This document shows positions 1-8,856 of a stretch of DNA of 64,000 nt, piece by piece. The position numbers and the translations under genes are program-made. The DNA lies in the NCBI GenBank assembly GCA_947495775.1, contig CANMAQ010000004.1:124001-188000 (forward strand), in the 5' to 3' direction. A model generated the notes under the pieces. That model made no database searches. It was given only the letters and a program-made list of their open reading frames with translations, and was not told the DNA's origin. Every line of letters begins with the position of its first letter. Positions within the stretch are counted from its first letter, which is position 1. This stretch comes from Jejuia algarum. GTDB lineage: Bacteria > Bacteroidota > Bacteroidia > Flavobacteriales > Flavobacteriaceae.

Positions 1-633
1 GATTTTCAATTAGATATTTCTACGATTTCAAAATTAGATATTCTTTTTGTTAGAGGTCCAATATCTAGTGTTGTAACACGGACAAACACTTATATTTCAG
101 ATGCAGCTTATGCGTTAAGGCTTTTACCTAAAAAGACTTATACTAAAAAATATAAGTTGTCTATTGTACCTTATTTTAGACATGCTAATCAGTTTAACTG
201 GAGGATGTTTGAAAGAATAACAGGCATACACGTGATACTTCCAACGCAAGAGGTAGAGCGTGTTATAGATGAAATAAATGCTTCGGAACAAATATTAGCA
301 TCTGCCATGCATGGAGCGATTTTGGCAGATATTTATAGGGTGCCATGGATGCGCGTTAAATTTTCAAAACACGGGAGCGAATCTGCATTAACATCTGAAA
401 TTAAATGGACTGATTGGTTGTTGAGTATAGATTTAGAAAAGGTACCTACACATGTTTTTGATTTTACACTAAATCATAGAAAAAGTAAGCTGAAAACATT
501 TTATTGTATTTTGATGATGCGACTTAAATTTAGACGAAATACATTCATAAATTCAAAAGATAGCGTTATAAATGAGATAGATAATAAAATTGCAATACAG
601 GTTTCAAAATTTAAAGAAAAGTATAAAAAATAA
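1..633 (+). CDS. polysaccharide pyruvyl transferase family protein (5' end missing)
   Basis: The open frame runs from base 1 to a TAA at 631-633, so the gene begins left of the window; an internal TTG at 157 is not a credible start because the frame is open and family-like upstream of it. The visible 210 residues show features of the polysaccharide pyruvyl transferase family: an LFVRGPISS stretch near visible residue 15, an SIVPYFRHAN segment near residue 55, and an ASAMHGAILADIYRVPW block near residue 100. Family members transfer pyruvate from phosphoenolpyruvate to sugars as ketals, or act as related GT-B-like enzymes. It is the first visible gene of the polysaccharide locus, 40 bases before the next glycosyltransferase. 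The substrate cannot be told from sequence. Confidence 0.85.
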   Translation, partial: DFQLDISTISKLDILFVRGPISSVVTRTNTYISDAAYALRLLPKKTYTKKYKLSIVPYFRHANQFNWRMFERITGIHVILPTQEVERVIDEINASEQILASAMHGAILADIYRVPWMRVKFSKHGSESALTSEIKWTDWLLSIDLEKVPTHVFDFTLNHRKSKLKTFYCILMMRLKFRRNTFINSKDSVINEIDNKIAIQVSKFKEKYKK

Positions 634-673
634 TTTTGAATTTGAATTAAGAATTTAGAATCGCTTTTACTCT

Positions 674-1714
674 ATGGAAATACTGATAGCTTCAGATTAT
701 AATTCAGAGAATAGTTATTTGAAAAGTATTGTAGATGCAATGCCAGAACATTGTAATATTACATGTAGTGTAGATGCATTTTGGAATACTAAAGCAGACT
801 TTGAAATTTTACATATTCAATGGCCCGAGGAATTATTTAACTGGATATTACCCAATAAAGCATCTATTGCTAAACTAGAAACACGGCTAGAGTTTTGGAG
901 AGGTAGAAATACGAAAATTGTTTTAACACGGCATAACCAATCTCCGCATACAGTTACTACTACAAGTGAGTTGTTGTACCCTACTGTGATAAAAACGATT
1001 CATGCGATGATACATTTGGGACAGTATAGCTTAGAAAATTTATATGTAAAGAATATTATAAATGTTGTCATAGAGCATGTTAATTACGATAAGCTTTATT
1101 CTAAAACGAATCCATTTGAAGCTAGGAAACAATTAAAAATACCAAAGCGCGCATTTGTTTTTATGACATTTGGAACGATAAGAGATATAAGAGAAGAACA
1201 GCAAATTATTAAAGCTTTTAAGGCTTCAAAAAGACCTAACGCGTACTTGATAATTAATAATTCATTGCTCATGCGAAAGAAGGAGGACTATTCGGGAAAA
1301 TATAGTTTATTTATAAAATATCTTATTAAAAAACTACTATATAGCGTTAAGCATATTAAGTTTAATCAAGATAGAATACCTCATAAGGACTTAAGACTGT
1401 ACTTTAACGCTGCAGACGTTGTTATTTCTCCAAGAATTAACACGCTTAATTCTGGCGTCATATTTATGGGGTTTTCTTTTTCTAAAGTAGTGATGGGACC
1501 AGATTATGGAAATATAGGAGAGACTTTGCGTAAATTAGAAAACCCCGTATATAAGCCACTGGATGTTAAATCTATTTCTAAAGCATTTAGAGCATCAAAA
1601 GAAAAGGTAAGAAATGGTGTGGGGCAAGCAAATAAAGTATATAGTAGCGATTTTTTGTCGCCAGATCGTATTGCTAAATGCCATTTCAAACTCTATGAAG
1701 ATTTATTACGTTGA
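674..1714 (+). CDS. glycosyltransferase, GT4-like GT-B fold
   Basis: 346 residues from an ATG at 674. The N-terminal half carries an HIQWPEELF segment near residue 47 and VLTRHNQSPHT near residue 93, as seen in the acceptor domain of GT-B glycosyltransferases. The C-terminal half has a nucleotide-sugar-domain pattern ending in SPRINTLNSGVIFMGFSFSK, where the usual EGFGxxxxEA motif is degenerate. It probably adds one sugar to the lipid-linked repeat unit at the cytoplasmic face. It follows the pyruvyl transferase by 40 bases and precedes a 228-base gap containing a weak TAnnTTT-like box (1815-1822), so a new transcript could begin after it. Donor and linkage are unknown. Confidence 0.75.
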   Translation: MEILIASDYNSENSYLKSIVDAMPEHCNITCSVDAFWNTKADFEILHIQWPEELFNWILPNKASIAKLETRLEFWRGRNTKIVLTRHNQSPHTVTTTSELLYPTVIKTIHAMIHLGQYSLENLYVKNIINVVIEHVNYDKLYSKTNPFEARKQLKIPKRAFVFMTFGTIRDIREEQQIIKAFKASKRPNAYLIINNSLLMRKKEDYSGKYSLFIKYLIKKLLYSVKHIKFNQDRIPHKDLRLYFNAADVVISPRINTLNSGVIFMGFSFSKVVMGPDYGNIGETLRKLENPVYKPLDVKSISKAFRASKEKVRNGVGQANKVYSSDFLSPDRIAKCHFKLYEDLLR

Positions 1715-1942
1715 AAAATTATGTTATTGAAGGACTTCTATTTTTTATGTTTTAACTAATGAGATTTAGAGTTTAAACAAAATAAATCTTCCTTTTTTAT
1801 ATTATATTAATAGCTACCTTTACACTGTAGAATCAAGCGATCTATGTTGTAGTATAAGCATTTTGTATCTTGTTTTGTGATACAAATATTTATAGGGAAC
1901 ACTAACTTTTATAGAAACAGTTATATTTTTAAGTTGTTGCAA

Positions 1943-2761
1943 ATGAGTAATAAACTACTGGCAGTATTAGTAAACTATGGCGAAGAACAGTTAAATTATT
2001 TGTTAGAAGTCATTTCCGAATTGAAAAGCTTTAAGAAGTATGAGGTTACAGTTATTGTACAAAGTAATATTGCCTTAACGGTTAAGGATGTCGATAAAGT
2101 TAATGTTGTTGCTTTAGAAAACTATCAGTTGTTGCCTTTAACATGTAGAAAAGAGATATGGGATAGAAGGCATGATTACGATGTTTTTCTTTTTGGTGAG
2201 AACGACCATTTGTTTAAAGAGCACCATGTCGATAAACATTTGTATTACGAAAGTATTTTACCAGAAAATAGAATTTCTGGATTGATGCAATTTGAAGAAA
2301 ACGAAAAAGGACTTTATTATCCAGGTTATCACCATCATTTCGATTGGAAATATGGATCTGTAGAGGTTTATAAAGGACTTAAATTTGCTCATTTCTCAAA
2401 CACACACCAAGCAACATTTATACTGTCCAAAAAACAACTTTTAAAAATAGGAGCTAAAATAGACTTCACAGTGTTAGCAGATGATCCGCCTTTATCATTT
2501 GCAAATAAAGTACTCAATAAAATGCGGAAGCAAATAGGAGCACCTTTAAAATATGCCAATACTTATAGTGTGAAGTGCAAGGTAAATACAGATATTTATG
2601 ATTATGGAGGAATGAAGAAGTTAATATGTATTTCAGAATTTGAAGATAACTTGATTCATCATTTACCTAATATTTATATTGATGGATTAAAAGGACGTAA
2701 TAAGTTTCGGTCTGATGCGAATAGAATGAATATAGCTCTAGAAAAGCTCTTAAAAGCATGA
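1943..2761 (+). CDS. GT-A-like glycosyltransferase of unrecognised family
   Basis: The frame is open from a GTG at 1877, but the ATG at 1943 gives a natural N-terminus (MSNKLLAVLVNYGEEQ), so I place the start there; 272 residues. The N-terminus resembles the first beta strand of a GT-A nucleotide-binding domain, and DVFLFGENDHLFKEHH near residue 87 sits where a DxD metal motif is expected (here E-N-D). A histidine-rich PGYHHHFDWKYG segment follows. No named family is recognised with certainty. It overlaps the next GT2 gene by four bases (ATGA), implying translational coupling and a role in the same glycan. It could instead be a decorating enzyme of another type. Confidence 0.55.
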   Translation: MSNKLLAVLVNYGEEQLNYLLEVISELKSFKKYEVTVIVQSNIALTVKDVDKVNVVALENYQLLPLTCRKEIWDRRHDYDVFLFGENDHLFKEHHVDKHLYYESILPENRISGLMQFEENEKGLYYPGYHHHFDWKYGSVEVYKGLKFAHFSNTHQATFILSKKQLLKIGAKIDFTVLADDPPLSFANKVLNKMRKQIGAPLKYANTYSVKCKVNTDIYDYGGMKKLICISEFEDNLIHHLPNIYIDGLKGRNKFRSDANRMNIALEKLLKA

Positions 2762-3600
2762 AAAAGATCTCTTTAATAGTGCTTTCAAGAACTAATTCTG
2801 AGGGTATTTATAACATGAATTTAAATTGTTTTTCAACATTTATAGAAAGTGCTATATGTGCTAATCTAAATTTTGAAATTATATTAGTAGAAAGTGCTAA
2901 TGCATCAGTTTACAATTATGATATACCCCAACTAAAAACCATTACACCAGATTCGGATTTTAATTTTCATAAGTTTTTAAATATAGGTATGTCTCATGCT
3001 TCTGGTGATTATTATGTTTTAAGTAATAACGATGTCGTTTATACAAAAACATGGTTGCAAGAAATTTTTAAAGTGACAACATTAGAGCCCCAATTGATGT
3101 CATTTTCCCCTTATGATAAGAAGTCAAACAAATTGGCACCAAATCTCATAAAGGAAAATAAATTTGTTATTGGCTATGAGATACAAAAACACCTTACAGG
3201 TTGGTGTATTGTTATGCATAAAAATGTGCTAAAAAAAATAAAAAAACTGGATGAACGTTTCGATTTTTATTATGCAGATTATGATTATGCAATGCAATTA
3301 CAAAAATATAATATTCGACATGCTTTAGTAACCAATGCAGAAGTACATCACTTAGAGAAAGTATCAGATGGTAAAAATGAAACTATAGATTATGAGCGTT
3401 TACCAAAAAACACTCCAAAATATTTAATTGAGCAAAATTGGACTTGGGTATTGAAAGATGTAAAAATGGTTGAAGGCATTATAACGTTTCATAATAAATG
3501 GGGGAGAAGAAAAACGATTAAAATTAAATTAGATATTATAAAAAAAATAAATAAAATGCGTTTAGGTTTTCTAAATGTGTTTATTTTAACATCAAAGTAA
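2758..3600 (+). CDS. glycosyltransferase family 2
   Basis: 280 residues from an ATG overlapping the previous stop. The N-terminus KKISLIVLSRTNSEG matches the first strand of GT2 GT-A enzymes; YYVLSNNDVVYTKTWL near residue 88 holds the N-N-D version of the metal-binding motif; HLTGWCIVMHKNVL and FDFYYADYDYAMQLQ are the acceptor-site and catalytic-base regions typical of rhamnosyltransferase-like GT2 proteins. It is probably a cytoplasmic membrane-associated enzyme adding a sugar to the undecaprenyl-linked repeat. A basic, lysine-rich C-terminus may help membrane association. The specific sugar is not predictable. Confidence 0.85.
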   Translation: MKKISLIVLSRTNSEGIYNMNLNCFSTFIESAICANLNFEIILVESANASVYNYDIPQLKTITPDSDFNFHKFLNIGMSHASGDYYVLSNNDVVYTKTWLQEIFKVTTLEPQLMSFSPYDKKSNKLAPNLIKENKFVIGYEIQKHLTGWCIVMHKNVLKKIKKLDERFDFYYADYDYAMQLQKYNIRHALVTNAEVHHLEKVSDGKNETIDYERLPKNTPKYLIEQNWTWVLKDVKMVEGIITFHNKWGRRKTIKIKLDIIKKINKMRLGFLNVFILTSK

Positions 3601-3606
3601 AAGAAA

Positions 3607-4545
3607 TTGAAAACGACATATTTAATTACAGGAGGTGCTGGTAATGTAGGGAGTAGTTTGGCCTTAAATCTCGCTAAAGATAAAAATAACTTAGTTGTAA
3701 TAGTAGATAACTTATCTACAGGAGCATTAAAAAAGGTGCCCAAATATGACAATGTACAATTTATAAAATCTAACGTAAATAATTATAACGATATTGCACC
3801 TATTTTCGCTAGGTTTAATTTTGATTATGTATTTCATTATGCCGCGATGGTTGGAGTTGAACGTACTTTGAATCATCCTATTAAGGTACTTGAAGATATA
3901 GATGGAATTAAGCACATTTTGTCTCTATCCAAAAATTCGGATGTAAAACGTGTATTTTATTCAAGTTCTTCCGAAGTGTATGGAGAACCATTTGAAATTC
4001 CTCAAAATGAGAAAACGACGCCATTAAACTCAAGATTACCTTATGCTATTGTTAAAAATGTAGGGGAAGCTTTTTTTAAATCCTATTATCAAGAATATGG
4101 TTTAGAATATACCATATTTAGATTCTTTAATACGTATGGTCCTAATCAAAGTGAAGATTTTGTTTTACCGAAATTTTTAAAATTAGCACTTTCCAATAAG
4201 GATATAACCATATATGGAGACGGTTTACAAACGCGCTCTTTTTGTTATGTAGAGGATAATGTAGAAACATGCATAAGAGCAATAAGCGATAAAACGTGTA
4301 TAAATTCCGTTATTAATGTTGGTAGTGATAAGGAGCAAACCATTTTATCATTAGCGCAAGAAGTTATAGAATTATCTCAATCTAAGAGCAAAATAATTCA
4401 TTTACCTCCATTAGAAGAAGGAGACATGACGAGACGGTGTCCAGATATTACAAAAATGAAGCATGTTTTGGGACGAGAGTTAATACCATTGGAAAAAGGA
4501 ATTTTAAAATTGATTGAACACTATAAAGTTATAGAGAATGCGTAA
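3607..4545 (+). CDS. NAD-dependent sugar epimerase/dehydratase (extended SDR)
   Basis: 312 residues. The start is a TTG at 3607 because the NAD-binding glycine motif TGGAGNVGS begins at residue 8 and no ATG precedes it in frame. The extended short-chain dehydrogenase pattern is complete: Rossmann glycines, a Ser-rich SSSSEVYGEP strand near residue 120, catalytic YAIVK near residue 147 and RFFNTYGPNQ after it. Relatives are UDP-glucose 4-epimerases and dTDP-glucose 4,6-dehydratase-like enzymes. It makes an activated sugar for the surrounding transferases. It starts seven bases after the upstream stop and overlaps the next gene by eight. Epimerase is more likely than dehydratase, but the substrate is unresolved. 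Confidence 0.85.
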   Translation: MKTTYLITGGAGNVGSSLALNLAKDKNNLVVIVDNLSTGALKKVPKYDNVQFIKSNVNNYNDIAPIFARFNFDYVFHYAAMVGVERTLNHPIKVLEDIDGIKHILSLSKNSDVKRVFYSSSSEVYGEPFEIPQNEKTTPLNSRLPYAIVKNVGEAFFKSYYQEYGLEYTIFRFFNTYGPNQSEDFVLPKFLKLALSNKDITIYGDGLQTRSFCYVEDNVETCIRAISDKTCINSVINVGSDKEQTILSLAQEVIELSQSKSKIIHLPPLEEGDMTRRCPDITKMKHVLGRELIPLEKGILKLIEHYKVIENA

Positions 4546-5581
4546 AGGCTACAATCCTACTAAAGGGGGGAAACCTGTTGTAAAACAACCTTGTGATCAT
4601 AGGGTGATCATACCTTTACATATCCCTCATGAGACCGATTATTTTAAAGATGCTTATAAAATTTTTGAACTTTGTTTGTTTTCAATTTTAAAGACATCAA
4701 AATCGACCTTAAAAATATCCATAATAAGTAACAAATCTTCAAAAGATATTAATGATAAGTTACTTAAACTCTATAACGATACAATTCATATAGATGAACT
4801 TATTATAGAGAAAGAAGGCATTGGAAAGGTGAATAGTTTATTAAAAGCTTTAAGAACAGCAGAAGAACGATTAATAACAATTACCGATGCAGATGTTTTG
4901 TTCTTAAACCATTGGGAAGATGAAGTCGTAAAAACATTTAAAGCTTTTCCAAAAGCAGGTGCGGTATGTCCTGTTCCGGTATATAGAAAACATTTAGATT
5001 TAACGGAGAATATTTGGTTTAAGTATTTGTTTTCAAAAAAGTTAAAATTTGGGAAAGTTCAAAATTTGCAGGCTCTAGAAAAATTTGCAAAAAGTATAGG
5101 TTGGACACATTTGCCTGAAGAATTTGGTGATAGTATAGGTACTTTAGAGGGAAGCGATGCTACAACGGCTGTTTTAGGATGTTCTCATTTTGTAGCGACC
5201 TATAAGTCTGAAGTTTTTAAAACACTTCCAGAAGTTAATAGTGAATTCTTGATTGATGGTGATAGTGAGTTTTTGTATATGGACAAGCCAGTGATTCTAG
5301 CAGGAGGTTTTAGGTTGTCTACGTATACAAATAACGCGTATCATTTAGGAAATGTTTTTGAATCTTGGATGCAAAAGGCTTTTGATGAACTTTCAAATCA
5401 AGAACAAAAATTTATTGATTATTCGTTGTTAAAGAAGCTGAAGTCTAATCCTATAGCGTATTTTATTCACTTTAAATTGTTTAAAAGAGTTTTAAAGGTG
5501 AAACCTATTTTAAGAACGTTATTACGCTTTAAAGGCCTTACAGGGAAACAGGTCTATAATTATGTAGATAGGACATATTAA
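4538..5581 (+). CDS. glycosyltransferase, GT2-like (GT-A)
   Basis: 347 residues; the ATG at 4538 lies eight bases inside the end of the epimerase gene. GT-A features are RVIIPLHIPHETDYF at the N-terminus, ISIISNKSSKDIND as the second strand, and ITITDADVLFLNHWEDE near residue 113 with D-A-D as the DxD motif. LIDGDSEFLYMDK occupies the position of the catalytic ED region. It likely uses a nucleotide sugar made by the adjacent epimerase, an inference from gene order only. The N-terminus before residue 22 is polar and not conserved-looking. It is the last gene before a 64-base gap. Confidence 0.75.
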   Translation: MRKGYNPTKGGKPVVKQPCDHRVIIPLHIPHETDYFKDAYKIFELCLFSILKTSKSTLKISIISNKSSKDINDKLLKLYNDTIHIDELIIEKEGIGKVNSLLKALRTAEERLITITDADVLFLNHWEDEVVKTFKAFPKAGAVCPVPVYRKHLDLTENIWFKYLFSKKLKFGKVQNLQALEKFAKSIGWTHLPEEFGDSIGTLEGSDATTAVLGCSHFVATYKSEVFKTLPEVNSEFLIDGDSEFLYMDKPVILAGGFRLSTYTNNAYHLGNVFESWMQKAFDELSNQEQKFIDYSLLKKLKSNPIAYFIHFKLFKRVLKVKPILRTLLRFKGLTGKQVYNYVDRTY

Positions 5582-5645
5582 TAAAAAGTGTAGGTGTAGT
5601 AATTATTGTAAAAACGATATTACATAACAGCGGTAGATATAAAAA

Positions 5646-6803
5646 ATGGCTAAGAGAAAAATTTTATTATTGGGGCCTATAGTTGATTTTGGCGGGCGAG
5701 AAATAATGACAAATATGTTATATCATTTCCTGAAAACAGATTACGATGTACACATATGTTCTACAGTAAATATGACGGGGTCTTCTCTTGCTTTAAAAAA
5801 TATAGACACTACAAAATGGTCTACGCTAAGTGAAACGATAGGGCGTAATTTTTTTTTCATAAAATTAGCTGCTGTATTCACTAAATTTTTTTTCAAAAGA
5901 AAAGAACCTTGGTATTTTTTCTTAAAAAATAAATTGACAAAGTCGTATTTTGATTTTGAAGATTTATATGCCAAAACAATCCGTTCTTTTGTAAAACAAT
6001 CGGATTTGATTATATACAGTGATGAATTGTCTGGGAAATGGTTGCAACACGTTCAAAACCAATGTCTAAAATATAATAAAGTGTTATTATTTAGGCCGTC
6101 TGGGCGTATCACTTCTGTTTCAGACTATTTGGAACATACCAATACAACTATTAATATATTAGCGCATTCGCAGCAGAATGCATCTCTTTTAAAAGAATGT
6201 TTGAAAACCAATGTTTGGAATATAGACCAAACCACTTTCTTAGAACCTGCACTATTAAAAATTAACATTAAAGAAATAGATAACCATCTAGTGTATGGTT
6301 ATATAGGACGTTTTTCTGAGGAGAAAGGAATAGAAGCGCTTTTAAACGTTTTTAAGTCGAGTGAGCGAAAACTAGTAATTGCGGGAGAAGGCCCTTTGCT
6401 AGAAATGGTTTTATCGGCACTCAAACAAAATAAAAACATAACGTATATTGGTGCTTTAGAACACAAGTCTTTACCTCATTTTTTTGAGAAGATAGATGTT
6501 TTAATTATACCCTCTAAACATGAGGGAGGTCCCTTGGTAGGTGTTGAAGCAATGGCGGCAGGAAAACTTATTGTTTCAACCAAAGTGGGGGCTATGCCAG
6601 AACGCTTAGAGCATTCAAAACATAGATTTTGGTTCTCGCATACTACTAATAATCTAGATATAATTTTAAGTACAATAGAGCGTTTTGAAGTGGAAGAACG
6701 GCTTTTGGAACGAAAACGTGTAAGGTGTAATTACTTAAAAAACAATTCGTTAAATCAAACAAGATTGAAGTATCTAGAACTGGTTAAGACAATTTTAAAT
6801 TGA
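5646..6803 (+). CDS. glycosyltransferase family 4
   Basis: 385 residues from an ATG. The N-terminus KILLLGPIVDFGGREIMTN contains the GG-loop of GT4 enzymes. The C-terminal Rossmann domain starts near residue 214 (VYGYIGRFSEEKGIEALL) and carries VIPSKHEGGPLVGVEAMAAG, the E-x7-E motif that holds the donor ribose and phosphate. A retaining transfer at the cytoplasmic membrane is expected. It is followed after eleven bases by another GT4 gene, so the two are probably co-translated. Donor sugar is unknown. Confidence 0.88.
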   Translation: MAKRKILLLGPIVDFGGREIMTNMLYHFLKTDYDVHICSTVNMTGSSLALKNIDTTKWSTLSETIGRNFFFIKLAAVFTKFFFKRKEPWYFFLKNKLTKSYFDFEDLYAKTIRSFVKQSDLIIYSDELSGKWLQHVQNQCLKYNKVLLFRPSGRITSVSDYLEHTNTTINILAHSQQNASLLKECLKTNVWNIDQTTFLEPALLKINIKEIDNHLVYGYIGRFSEEKGIEALLNVFKSSERKLVIAGEGPLLEMVLSALKQNKNITYIGALEHKSLPHFFEKIDVLIIPSKHEGGPLVGVEAMAAGKLIVSTKVGAMPERLEHSKHRFWFSHTTNNLDIILSTIERFEVEERLLERKRVRCNYLKNNSLNQTRLKYLELVKTILN

Positions 6804-6814
6804 TGTTGTAGACA

Positions 6815-7963
6815 ATGAGAATTTTAATGGTAGCTATACCTAATCATCATTTTTTTCAATGGGTAAACCAATTGGAGCATTCGGGGTATGATGTGTATTG
6901 GTTTGATATTACAGGCGGTGGATTAGAAGCCTCTAAAATACCATGGGTAAAACAAAGAACACTATGGAAATTAAGATGGGATTTCCCTTTTCGAACACGA
7001 TTTAAACAGCAATGTCCTAAATTGTATGAAAACCTTCTAAAGCTTAATGAACGGAACGTCACATCTGTTTTTGAAACGTATTTAAAAAAAATAAAACCAG
7101 ATATAATACATTGTTTTGAAATGCAACTTTCAGGATTGCCAATTCTGTCTGTTTTAGAGCAAAGTAAAATACCTCTAATATATTCTTCCTGGGGGAGTGA
7201 TGTGTTTTATTATAAGGAGTTAGGGATTGAAACGGAAGATTTGAAGCGGTTTTATAATCGTGTTGATTACTTAATAACAGACTGTAAACGTGATTTTAAA
7301 TTGGTAACAGCACAAGGTTATAAAAATGCCTTTTTGGGCGTGTTTCCAGGCAATGGCGGTATTACGGCAAACCGCTCTAAAGTGAAACCAGTAGAAGAAC
7401 GGAATATCATTTTAATAAAGGGGTATGACGATGGTGTTGGTAAAGCTTCAGTCGTTCTAGAAGCTTTAGAATATGTGTTTGATGTAATATTACAAAGTAA
7501 ACAACGTATTGTTGTATATAGTGCAGATGCTACTTTAAAACTCCAAATAGAAACGTCAGAAAAATTAAGAAAACTACCCATAACACTACATTCAAGGTAT
7601 GCATTCATAAAAAATAAAGCCTTACTAGAGCTTATGGGGCAGTCTAGTATACATATAGCTAATAGTATTTCCGATGGAATGCCTAATGCGTTATTGGAAG
7701 CGATGTACATGGGAGCATTCCCAATACAGTCTAATCCGGGAGGTGTTACAGAAGAACTCATCACACATGCAAAGAATGGTTATCTTATTACTAAGCCATT
7801 AAATGCTCAAGAAATAGCACAGCATATAAAAAATGCACTTCAAAACAAAGAATTAAGAAAAAGCACACTACATTATAATTTGAATTTGATGGAAAACCAT
7901 TATAATCGTGTTAAATTGCGGTCTAAAATAGTTAGTTTATATAACAGAGTAGATTCGGAATAA
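6815..7963 (+). CDS. glycosyltransferase family 4
   Basis: 382 residues from an ATG. The N-terminal domain has RILMVAIPNHHFFQWVNQLE and a long acceptor region with DIIHCFEMQLSG near residue 98 and YSSWGSDVFYY near residue 125, a pattern common in capsule GT4 enzymes. The donor domain has SNSISDGMPNALLEAMYMG near residue 284, in which one acidic residue of the E-x7-E motif is replaced by Asp, followed by NPGGVTEELI. It sits eleven bases after another GT4 gene and eight before a GT2 gene. Function is one transfer step in repeat-unit assembly. Confidence 0.85.
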   Translation: MRILMVAIPNHHFFQWVNQLEHSGYDVYWFDITGGGLEASKIPWVKQRTLWKLRWDFPFRTRFKQQCPKLYENLLKLNERNVTSVFETYLKKIKPDIIHCFEMQLSGLPILSVLEQSKIPLIYSSWGSDVFYYKELGIETEDLKRFYNRVDYLITDCKRDFKLVTAQGYKNAFLGVFPGNGGITANRSKVKPVEERNIILIKGYDDGVGKASVVLEALEYVFDVILQSKQRIVVYSADATLKLQIETSEKLRKLPITLHSRYAFIKNKALLELMGQSSIHIANSISDGMPNALLEAMYMGAFPIQSNPGGVTEELITHAKNGYLITKPLNAQEIAQHIKNALQNKELRKSTLHYNLNLMENHYNRVKLRSKIVSLYNRVDSE

Positions 7964-7971
7964 CTATATAG

Positions 7972-8853
7972 ATGCAAATATCGTTTTTAATCGTTACCAA
8001 AAATAGGCCAGAAGCATTAGCGCATACGTTAAATAAGTTGAAGGTATTAATAGATCCAGCACAACATGAAGTATTGGTATGTGTGGATAATTGTGATGAA
8101 ACAATACCTATCCTATCAGAGTTTGAATGGGTGAAATGGGAGGTGTCAACAAAATCTTTAGGGGCTTCACCAGCTAGAGCATTACTTTATCAAAAAGCTA
8201 AGGGGACTTATTTTATAGGTTTAGATGATGATGCACATCCTGTAAGTGAAGATTTTATAGCTAGTGTTGTCGCTGCTTTCAAGGCAAATTCGAATATAGG
8301 AATTATAGCCTTTCAAGAAATTCGAGGTCTTTTCGAAAATGATACCATAGCACTGCAAAACGCTAAAAAATTGACAGCATTTAAAACCAACGATTTTGTG
8401 GGGTGTGGTTTTGCAATATCTAAAGATGTATACCTTAAGACAAATGGATTTCCTGTTTGGATAGATATTTACGGGGAAGAACCCGCATTAGCATTAGAAG
8501 TGTTAAATTTAGGTTACGACATCTGGTATCAACCAGATATTAAAGTAAATCATCGCGTTGATATCGAAAAGCGTAAGCAATTGGGACGTAATTATTTTCG
8601 GTTCGAGAAGCAACTTAAAAACACAATTTATTTTTTTATAGTGTATTATCCTAAGCCATATGTTAAAATCTTAAAAGTACTATTACATAATTTTACGAAA
8701 TATGCGTTAAAAGATCTTATTTATTTTAAATTGTATGTAAGTGTCGTGTTTAAAGTGCTTATAAGGTGTCGTCAAATTTTAAAATATAGAAACCCAGTTA
8801 AACCTCAAGCGATTATAAAACGCGTAACGCTTAAACCTATATTGTACTCGTAG
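7972..8853 (+). CDS. glycosyltransferase family 2
   Basis: 293 residues from an ATG. The classical GT2 pattern is present: QISFLIVTKNRPEALAHTL at the N-terminus, YFIGLDDDAHPVSEDF with the DxD motif near residue 84, VGCGFAISKDVYLKTNGFP in the acceptor loop and WIDIYGEEPALALEVL as the catalytic-base region. The C-terminus is rich in aromatic and basic residues (about residues 210-270), consistent with peripheral membrane contact. It lies between the GT4 pair and the MBOAT gene with gaps of eight and three bases. Substrate unknown. Confidence 0.87.
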   Translation: MQISFLIVTKNRPEALAHTLNKLKVLIDPAQHEVLVCVDNCDETIPILSEFEWVKWEVSTKSLGASPARALLYQKAKGTYFIGLDDDAHPVSEDFIASVVAAFKANSNIGIIAFQEIRGLFENDTIALQNAKKLTAFKTNDFVGCGFAISKDVYLKTNGFPVWIDIYGEEPALALEVLNLGYDIWYQPDIKVNHRVDIEKRKQLGRNYFRFEKQLKNTIYFFIVYYPKPYVKILKVLLHNFTKYALKDLIYFKLYVSVVFKVLIRCRQILKYRNPVKPQAIIKRVTLKPILYS

Positions 8854-8856
8854 TTT

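Noticed and set aside
157..633. Short gene starting at the TTG at 157
   Set aside because: The frame is open to base 1 and upstream codons give family-like sequence, so it is the end of a longer gene.
7318..7764. 148-codon - strand frame inside a GT4 gene
   Set aside because: It is antisense to a clear glycosyltransferase and its product is Ser-rich without motifs.
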